A DNA stretch of 64,000 nucleotides, from NCBI GenBank assembly GCA_020401865.1, contig JADCAS010000005.1, positions 310,001-374,000 on the forward strand, given 5' to 3'. Below are positions 58,619 to 64,000 of the stretch, one piece after another; the stretch's first letter is position 1, and every line of letters starts with the position of its first letter. Under the pieces are notes generated by a model. The model made no database searches. It worked only from the letters and a program-made list of their open reading frames with translations, and was not told where the DNA came from. The DNA is from Phenylobacterium sp. (GTDB taxonomy: Bacteria; Pseudomonadota; Alphaproteobacteria; Caulobacterales; Caulobacteraceae). The position numbers and the translations under genes were made by a program.

Positions 58619-61057
58619 ATGCATACCCCGCCCGTCCTTGAGCCCCGGCTGATCGAACTCGGGGACCAGTGCGTCGAGGTCCTGGCGCCGGTCGGCTGGA
58701 CGGACGCCCAGACCGAGGCCTGGAGGGAGGTCCTCGGCGGAACCGAGGACATTGGCGCCGCCATCCGGTCCCTCGCCGCAGAGATCGCCCGCGCCGTCCC
58801 GGGGCGTGGTCACCCGGGGCGAAGGGCAACGGACCAGGGCCTGTCCGACCGGCTTGCATCCCTGATGCTGAACGCCGCAGCGGGGATCGGCGTGGCGCCA
58901 GGTCCGCCCCCCGCCCTGCTTGACGCCACCGCGCCTGGCCTCGAAGTCCGCCTGGAGGCCGTCGCCGCCGCCATCCGGGGCGAGAGGCTGGCGCAGGCGG
59001 CAGCCGAGGCGGCGGCAGGCCCGCTCCAGGGCGTTCTTGACGCCATCGACCGCTGCGAGGGCGACCCCGAGGCCTGCGCCTCTTTGACCGACAATCCCGG
59101 GCTTGCCCGCGCCGTGGAGCGCGCCCAGGCGGCCGGCGTCCCCGAAGACCTCATCGGCGAGGCCATCGACCTGGCGCGGGGCGGCGAAACCGTCTGGCGC
59201 ATGGCGGTCCCCGCCTTTCCCCAGGACCGCCTCAGACTGGTGTTGTTCGCGCAGACAGCGGCCGTCCCCGCCGCGGCGCTCACCGGCGCGGTGGGCATAG
59301 CGGACACGCAGGAGACGGCGTCCGCCCTGGTCTCGGCCGCCAGCCGGGTGCGCGGGGCGCTGAACCTCGCCGCCTTCGGTCTCGGGGAGGACTTCGACCT
59401 GTCCGGCTTCGGGCAGGCGGTGGCGGACCTGGCCCTGGCCCTGTCGGCGTCGGGACGCCCGGGGCTGATCTGTCTGGCCGGCCTGGGGGACTGGCTGCTG
59501 GGTCGGGGGCTGGCCTACGATTCGGACGCAGCCCGGAAGGCCGCACGGACCCTGTTCAAGCGGGCGCGTCGGGCGATCCCCGAGGGTCTGGAGGTGGGCC
59601 TTGCCCTCTTCAGCGAACCGGACCTCGCCCTCCGCCTCGGCGCGGCCGACCCCACCGGCGCGCCGTCGAGGGGACCGATCGTCCATATAGAGACCTCGGA
59701 CGGCGTCACCCTCCGCGCGCTTTCCGCCGCGGCCCTGCGGGCCCTGGATCAATTGGGCCTGGACGCCGCGGACGCCCGCCTCCACGCCCTCGGGATCCGC
59801 TCCCTCTCCGGCGCCCCCGGTGTCGACCGGGCCGCCCTGGAGTCCCGGGGATTCACCGACCACGAGATCGCCGCTGTGGAGTCCGCCCTGCCCTTCGCCG
59901 GACGGCTCTCGGACGCGCTCTCCCCGCGCGTGATCGATCCCGGCTTTCTGACCGACGTCCTGGGTCTGAGCGAGGCCGAGCTGTCCGATCCTGCTCTCGA
60001 TCTCCCGGCCCGGATGGGCTTCACCGCCGGGCAGCGGGCCGAAGCAGACGCCGCCATAGCCGGAGCAGGCCGGCTCTCCGACCTGCCAGGCCTGTCGCCT
60101 GATCAGGCCGCGGTCCTGCGCCTGGGAGACGAGGTCGCCCCGTCGGCCCACCTGGCCATGGCCGTCGCCCTCGCCCCACTTCTGGCCCACCCGCCCATCG
60201 TGATCCTTGAGGCCGGCTCGGCGCGCGATCTGGAAACTCTGCTGGCCGGCCTCGGCGATGTCACCGGCGTTGTCCTGCAGCCGAAGCTCCGCCGCCGACC
60301 GCTGTTGCTGGCGCCCGTCACCGAAGCGGAACGCCGGGAAAGCCCGCCCCCGGTGACGGAAGAGCGCATCATCGAGCGGCGCGTCGAGGTCGAGCGGCCG
60401 CCCACCCGGCGCAAGCTGCCCGATCGCCGGAAAGGCTACATCCAGAAGGCCTCCGTGGGCGGCCACAAGGTCTATCTGCACACCGGCGAGTATGACGACG
60501 GAGAACTGGGCGAGATCTTCATCGACATGCACAAGGAAGGCGCCGCCTTCCGCTCCCTGATGAACAACTTCGCCGTCTCGATCTCGATCGGCCTGCAGTA
60601 CGGCGTACCCCTCGACGAGTTCGTTGACGCCTTCGTCTTCACCCGCTTCGAGCCCGCGGGACAGGTGACCGGCAATGACTCCGTACGCTCGGCGACCTCG
60701 ATCCTGGACTACATCTTCCGCGAGCTCGGCATCTCCTATCTCGGCCGCAACGACCTCGCGAACGCCGATGGGGAGCTGAACGCCGACGGGCTGGGCCGCG
60801 GCGCCGCCGATGGCCAGCCCCTGGAGGATCCCGAACCCCAGCCCGCGTCACGGTTCATTTCCCGCGGGTTCTCCCGGGGGGCGGCGCCCGACAACCTCGT
60901 CTTCCTGCCGACGGCGCAGGAGCGCGGCGCGCTTGGCGGACTGCGCAGGGACGCCGACGTCTGCCCGGACTGCGGCGATACGGCCCTGGTGCGAAAGGGT
61001 GCAGACCTCATCTGCGACACCTGCGGCGTCCGCGCCGAGGGCGACCTCGCCGGCTGA
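58619..61057 (+). CDS. Ribonucleotide reductase-like protein with NrdJ-type C-terminus (TSCPD domain)
   Basis: An 812-residue protein. From about residue 600 it closely resembles the end of B12-dependent class II reductase Nrd[81 protein letters not shown], and a terminal Cys-rich tail ([10 protein letters not shown] and [10 protein letters not shown]). The preceding 600 residues are Ala/Leu/Asp-rich; I recognise only traces such as [18 protein letters not shown] and do not see the barrel's catalytic NxCxE or finger-loop motifs. ATG follows GGAGG. It could be a regulator, a helper of NrdJ, or an inactive paralogue. Confidence 0.75.
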   Translation: MHTPPVLEPRLIELGDQCVEVLAPVGWTDAQTEAWREVLGGTEDIGAAIRSLAAEIARAVPGRGHPGRRATDQGLSDRLASLMLNAAAGIGVAPGPPPALLDATAPGLEVRLEAVAAAIRGERLAQAAAEAAAGPLQGVLDAIDRCEGDPEACASLTDNPGLARAVERAQAAGVPEDLIGEAIDLARGGETVWRMAVPAFPQDRLRLVLFAQTAAVPAAALTGAVGIADTQETASALVSAASRVRGALNLAAFGLGEDFDLSGFGQAVADLALALSASGRPGLICLAGLGDWLLGRGLAYDSDAARKAARTLFKRARRAIPEGLEVGLALFSEPDLALRLGAADPTGAPSRGPIVHIETSDGVTLRALSAAALRALDQLGLDAADARLHALGIRSLSGAPGVDRAALESRGFTDHEIAAVESALPFAGRLSDALSPRVIDPGFLTDVLGLSEAELSDPALDLPARMGFTAGQRAEADAAIAGAGRLSDLPGLSPDQAAVLRLGDEVAPSAHLAMAVALAPLLAHPPIVILEAGSARDLETLLAGLGDVTGVVLQPKLRRRPLLLAPVTEAERRESPPPVTEERIIERRVEVERPPTRRKLPDRRKGYIQKASVGGHKVYLHTGEYDDGELGEIFIDMHKEGAAFRSLMNNFAVSISIGLQYGVPLDEFVDAFVFTRFEPAGQVTGNDSVRSATSILDYIFRELGISYLGRNDLANADGELNADGLGRGAADGQPLEDPEPQPASRFISRGFSRGAAPDNLVFLPTAQERGALGGLRRDADVCPDCGDTALVRKGADLICDTCGVRAEGDLAG
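61042..61057. repeat. 16-bp repeat, copy 1 (end of RNR-like gene)
   Basis: CGACCTCGCCGGCTGA covers the last codons and stop of the RNR-like gene and recurs exactly, same orientation, at 63846-63861, enclosing the sugar dehydrogenase and phosphotransferase genes. Confidence 0.8.
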
Positions 61058-61124
61058 CGGCTCGGCATCAAGAGAGCCAGATCACGTCGCGGCCGCCTGG
61101 GCGTTCCACCCGTGAGCAGACCTT
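61050..61124. repeat. Imperfect direct repeat, copy 1
   Basis: Two blocks are shared with 62626-62794: a 39-base block (61050-61088, four mismatches) containing the hairpin GGCTC...GAGCC, and a second block ending in identical CCCGTGAGCAGACCTT (61109-61124). This copy is shorter between the blocks. It lies just after the RNR-like gene; its hairpin could also act as a weak terminator. Confidence 0.75.
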
Positions 61125-61201
61125 TCCGCTTCCGCTGGGTAATGCTCCAGGTTGCGCCGGTCCGCTGTGCGCCAGGCGTCACTCTTGGACAGCCCCTTGT
61201 G

Positions 61202-62410
61202 TCACCTCTTGGGCGTCAGCTTCACCAGCTTCCCGTCGAAGCCGCGCCGGCCATCGGTGAGAAGATAGATTGAGCCGTCAGGCCCCTCCTCCGGCTCGCG
61301 AATGCGCGTACCCAGCGCGAACTGGTCGCCCTTCGTGGCCTCGGGTCCGTTGACATCGACCCTGACCAGACTCTGACTGGACAGACCGCCGATGAAGAGA
61401 TCGCCGCGCCACTGCGGCCAGAGCTTGCCGGAATAGACCATCATCCCCGCGGGCGATATCGCGGGACTCCACCAGACCTTCGGCGCCTCAAAGCCGTCGC
61501 CAGGGCGATGATCCGGGATCGCCGCCCCATTGGTCGGCGGGCCCGGGTAGTTGTCGCCATTGGAGACGACCGGCCATCCGTAGTTGCGGCCGGGCAGGAT
61601 CAGATTGACCTCGTCCCCACCCAGAGGGCCCATCTCCTGCTCCCACAGGTTGCCGTTTGCGTCGAATGCCAGGCCGAGGAGGTTGCGGTGGCCATAGGTC
61701 CAGATGGCGGGATCACCGCCGCGCGCCGCCAGGGGATTACCCGCTGCCGGCGTGCCGTCGTCGTTGAGGCGCAGAACCTTGCCTGAGAGGATTTTGATAT
61801 CCTGCGGATCCGTGCGCTGGAAACCGTCCCACTGCTGGCGATCACCGACGGCGAAAAACAGCTTGCCCTCGGGCGAGAATGCGATGCGGCCAGAATAGTG
61901 GCCCGCCCTCGCGTCATACCTGGGGCCGCGGAAAAGCGTCTGCACGTTGCGTAGCGACGGCGCGTCTCCATCGTTGAACACGCCGCGCGCCAGGACCAGG
62001 CTCGTGTCCTTACCGGCGGCTTCCGAATAGCTGAAGTAAACCATCCGGTTCTTGGCGAACCGGGGGTGAAGCACGACATCCATCAGCCCGCCCTGTCCCT
62101 GGGACGTCACGGCGGGGGCGCCGGTCACGGTCTTCCGCTGTTTGCCGTCTGCTGAGAGCATTAACAGCTGGCCAGCCTTCTCGGTGATCAACATGCGGCC
62201 GTCGGGCAGGAAGGTCATGGCCCAGGGCTGGTCGAGGTCGGCGATTTCCTCGATCCGGAACGGCGCGTTGGGCGGGGCTGAGGGCTCTTTCAGGGCCGCG
62301 AAGGCGGCGACGGCCCCGCCGGTCAGCACGAGTGCGCCGGCGAGCGCAATCGCCCACGGACGAGGAGGACGGACCGGCTTGTTCGTAACAGTCGAGGTCG
62401 GCTTGGTCAT
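61202..62410 (-). CDS. PQQ-dependent sugar dehydrogenase family protein (Asd/YliI type)
   Basis: A 402-residue soluble aldose-sugar-dehydrogenase-like beta-propeller. A basic N-terminus and a hydrophobic stretch (PWAIALAGALVLTGGAVAAF) act as signal or anchor to the periplasm. Family motifs: LDQPWAMTFLPDGRMLITEK, GQGGLMDVVLHPRFAKNRMV, YFSYSEAAGKDTSLVLARG, HYSGRIAFSPEGKLFFAVGD, WTYGHRNLLGLAFD, WEQEMGPLGGDEVNLILPG and GRNYGWPVVS. It oxidises sugars with PQQ. It is flanked by imperfect repeats and stands alone on minus. Confidence 0.9.
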   Translation of the reverse strand: MTKPTSTVTNKPVRPPRPWAIALAGALVLTGGAVAAFAALKEPSAPPNAPFRIEEIADLDQPWAMTFLPDGRMLITEKAGQLLMLSADGKQRKTVTGAPAVTSQGQGGLMDVVLHPRFAKNRMVYFSYSEAAGKDTSLVLARGVFNDGDAPSLRNVQTLFRGPRYDARAGHYSGRIAFSPEGKLFFAVGDRQQWDGFQRTDPQDIKILSGKVLRLNDDGTPAAGNPLAARGGDPAIWTYGHRNLLGLAFDANGNLWEQEMGPLGGDEVNLILPGRNYGWPVVSNGDNYPGPPTNGAAIPDHRPGDGFEAPKVWWSPAISPAGMMVYSGKLWPQWRGDLFIGGLSSQSLVRVDVNGPEATKGDQFALGTRIREPEEGPDGSIYLLTDGRRGFDGKLVKLTPKR

Positions 62411-62869
62411 GGGCGGTCACCTGTCGAGGGGTTAAGATCGTGGCCCGCCGCGGATACTGCCGTGCGCATCTCGCTCATCGACGCCCCTGTCTTCGCTTCG
62501 ATGTTTCTGAGCGGGTTCGCTCTTGATTGTTCCGGATCGCTCACGACGCCTCCAATTTTGCTCGCCACCCCGGACATTGAATTAGCTGTACGCGGCTGAC
62601 AATGACCGCAATGGGTCGAATTTCACCGGCTGACGGCTCTACATCAAGAGAGCCCGATCAAGTCTCGATCCGATGACCGGTTCCTGCTGATCGGAACCTG
62701 ATCGAGCGGATAGAGTCTGACGCCTGGCGCCCGCCTAGCCGCGGCTCGACTGCAGAAGTCGCCGCTTGGGCTTCCTGCCCGTGAGCAGACCTTCCGAAGT
62801 TCGGAGAAGGGGGGTTAGCGGACGTTGGCTCGCTTGCCTGTCCGCACCCCGGGGCCGTAGGTTCTGGCA
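62411..62869. other. Intergenic, repeat-bearing, no gene seen
   Basis: 459 bp between divergently oriented genes. The base composition is visibly less GC-rich than the core region. It contains repeat copy 2, several inverted repeats (such as GGTTCC...GGAACC near 62679-62698), and probably the promoters of both neighbours. No open frame with recognisable protein content. Confidence 0.7.
62626..62794. repeat. Imperfect direct repeat, copy 2
   Basis: The first block (62626-62664) has 35 of 39 bases in common with 61050-61088 and carries hairpin GGCTCT/AGAGCC. The second block has CCCGTGAGCAGACCTT at 62779-62794, identical to 61109-61124. About 95 extra bases separate the blocks compared with copy 1, with a further GGTTCC/GGAACC hairpin. 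Confidence 0.75.
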
Positions 62870-63685
62870 ATGTCAGACGGTAAATTCGACAACTGGTTGG
62901 TGCGCTGGAATCTCGCGCAAGACGGCGAAGCCATTATGACTGGCCAGGGCAGCAGTCTGCTGTTGCCGGTTCTCCGCGACGGCGCACGCGCGATACTGAA
63001 AATCGCCGTCGACGGGGAGGAGATACGCGGCGGCGATCTGATGGACTGGTACGCTGGGCACGGAGCGGCCAAGGTTCTGGCCCACGAAGGTCCGGCGCTG
63101 TTGCTTGAACGACTCTCTGGACCGCGGGATCTGACGACGATGGCTCGCTCCGGCCACGACGATGAGGCCACTGAGATCATTTGCGCGGTCGTGGCGAAGC
63201 TGCATGCTCCAAAGGAACGAGCCCCGCCTAAAAGCCTCGTTCCGACGCGAATATGGTTTCGCCAGCTTGATCCAGCCGCGGATCGGTACGGCGGCATTCT
63301 AAAGACATGCGCAATCGCAGCTCGCGGCTTGCTTGCGCATTCTCAAGACGTCGTCCCGCTGCACGGCGATGTCCATCACGGAAACATTATTGACGGCGGC
63401 GCACGAGGATGGCTCGCCATCGATCCAAAGGGTGTCCTCGGCGAGCGAGCATTCGACTATGCCAACCTGTTCCGAAATCCAGACGCGTATTTCGCTGGAG
63501 AGCCTGACCGCCTGCGACGACGCGTCGATATCGTGGCAAGGGCAGCAAGCTTGGAACCGAAGCGACTCCTGACCTGGATACTCGCCTATGCCGGCCTGGG
63601 AGCAGCGTGGACTATGGACAGTGGCGGGCAGGATGAGGCGGGGCTCGCCATCGCGAGCTTAGCGGCTGCGGAACTGGGGGCCTGA
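62870..63685 (+). CDS. Aminoglycoside phosphotransferase, APH(6)-like (streptomycin 6-kinase family)
   Basis: A 271-residue kinase of the aminoglycoside/streptomycin 6-kinase family. Motifs: LKIAVDGEEIRGGDLMDWYA, GPALLLERLSGPRDLTTM, the catalytic VPLHGDVHHGNIIDGG and the metal-binding WLAIDPKGVLGERAFDYANL, followed by FRNPDAYF. The core is that of APH(6), but whether it confers streptomycin resistance cannot be told from sequence. Codon use is more relaxed, with more A and T than neighbouring core genes, fitting recent acquisition. Confidence 0.86.
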   Translation: MSDGKFDNWLVRWNLAQDGEAIMTGQGSSLLLPVLRDGARAILKIAVDGEEIRGGDLMDWYAGHGAAKVLAHEGPALLLERLSGPRDLTTMARSGHDDEATEIICAVVAKLHAPKERAPPKSLVPTRIWFRQLDPAADRYGGILKTCAIAARGLLAHSQDVVPLHGDVHHGNIIDGGARGWLAIDPKGVLGERAFDYANLFRNPDAYFAGEPDRLRRRVDIVARAASLEPKRLLTWILAYAGLGAAWTMDSGGQDEAGLAIASLAAAELGA

Positions 63686-64000
63686 GCGAGCGTCCGCTGA
63701 GGGTCGGATGCGGACCCAAGCGCGGTCGCTGCAAGCACACGTTCCCCAGATCGCCCGAAACCATACCCAGCTGACGGCAGCGAAGGGTGGGAAGCGGACT
63801 ATTGGAGGGCGCGGCCCCCCGGCGCGGAAATGGCGAAGCGGAGAACGACCTCGCCGGCTGAGAGGTCTGATCACCCCCCAGGATCCCCTCCGACAAGGAC
63901 GGGCGCCTCATCCGACGAAGGCCTCGATGAGCGTGGGGAAGAATCCCCTGATCCCCGCTACCCCCTGGCCCTCTCAAAGGCATAGCGCTGCGTGCCGCGG
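63686..64000. other. No supported gene; repeat and possible gene end
   Basis: It contains the second copy of the 16-bp repeat (63846-63861) and small inverted repeats (GTCCGCT...GCGGAC near 63690). On minus, the last 43 bases read RGTQRYAFERARG then a stop at 63958-63960, which may be the end of a gene running in from beyond the window; another frame reads GVAGIRGFFPTLIEAFVG to a stop at about 63908. Too short to assign. Confidence 0.4.
63846..63861. repeat. 16-bp repeat, copy 2
   Basis: Exact match to 61042-61057 (CGACCTCGCCGGCTGA), here outside any gene, 161 bp after the phosphotransferase stop. Confidence 0.8.

Noticed and set aside
58484..60532. 682-codon open frame antisense to the RNR-like gene
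   Set aside because: Checked because the plus-strand N-terminus is so diverged, but the antisense product is Gly/Arg/Gln-rich with no motif, while the plus frame has a ribosome-binding site and runs into the NrdJ-like end.
63612..63983. 123-codon minus-strand open frame at the right end
   Set aside because: Runs antisense into the phosphotransferase 3' end, crosses the 16-bp repeat and has no ribosome-binding site or motif.

Overview
The window is a high-GC alphaproteobacterial chromosome segment. It most resembles the Caulobacteraceae (Phenylobacterium or Caulobacter type), judged from gene order and family features. These include tig-clpP-clpX-lon-HU, an iscR-headed SUF operon, the rne-amidase-mrcA-prfB block, an M23 peptidase overlapping a bactofilin, an NDUFA12-type complex I subunit, and an RNase E whose last residues carry a GWW motif. 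Most genes are core housekeeping genes; three places look accessory.

Layout. 1-1978 (minus): start of the complex I operon, nuoA-nuoB-nuoC-nuoD, with nuoD cut by the window edge. 2188-7267: tRNA-Asp and tRNA-Val bracket a four-gene minus-strand oxidation cassette (aldo/keto reductase, CYP153-like P450, Baeyer-Villiger-type monooxygenase, FMN reductase). 7347-16184: protein quality control (HU, lon, clpX, clpP, tig) interrupted by a DUF3011 protein, an orphan periplasmic binding protein and a HAD phosphatase. 16451-17558: a formylglycine-generating-enzyme homologue and tRNA-Leu. 17563-23149: NAD(P)HX repair enzyme, histidine phosphatase and a thiolase-like protein on minus, then glnB-glnA on plus ending at a clear terminator. 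23251-29016 (plus): parE, a DEAD-box helicase, a diguanylate cyclase and an enoyl-CoA hydratase. 29023-36248 (minus): nine-gene iscR-SUF iron-sulfur assembly operon with almost every junction overlapping. 36408-41781: alpha/beta hydrolase, anmK, tyrS, peroxiredoxin, M23 peptidase and bactofilin. 41798-46646 (minus): prfB (with a programmed +1 frameshift), mrcA and amidase. 46647-53412 (plus): rne with a long leader, M48 protease, DsbA-like lipoprotein, FAD oxidoreductase. 53416-58447: small membrane protein, thiG-thiS, accB-accC-aat, a DUF2155 protein and NDUFA12. 58524-61057: a large protein with a class II ribonucleotide reductase C-terminus, preceded by two 16-bp dyads. 61058-64000: apparently acquired sequence holding a PQQ-type sugar dehydrogenase and an APH(6)-like phosphotransferase among imperfect repeats.

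The points most worth a second look are these. (1) The RNR-like protein at 58619-61057 keeps the NrdJ-type C-terminal and Cys-pair tail but has a diverged N-terminal two thirds, and sits behind two candidate NrdR boxes exactly 32 bp apart. (2) The downstream segment is bounded by a 16-bp copy of that gene's own 3' end. (3) The hydrolase beside iscR has Asp in the nucleophile-elbow position. (4) There is a P450/BVMO cassette between two tRNA genes.
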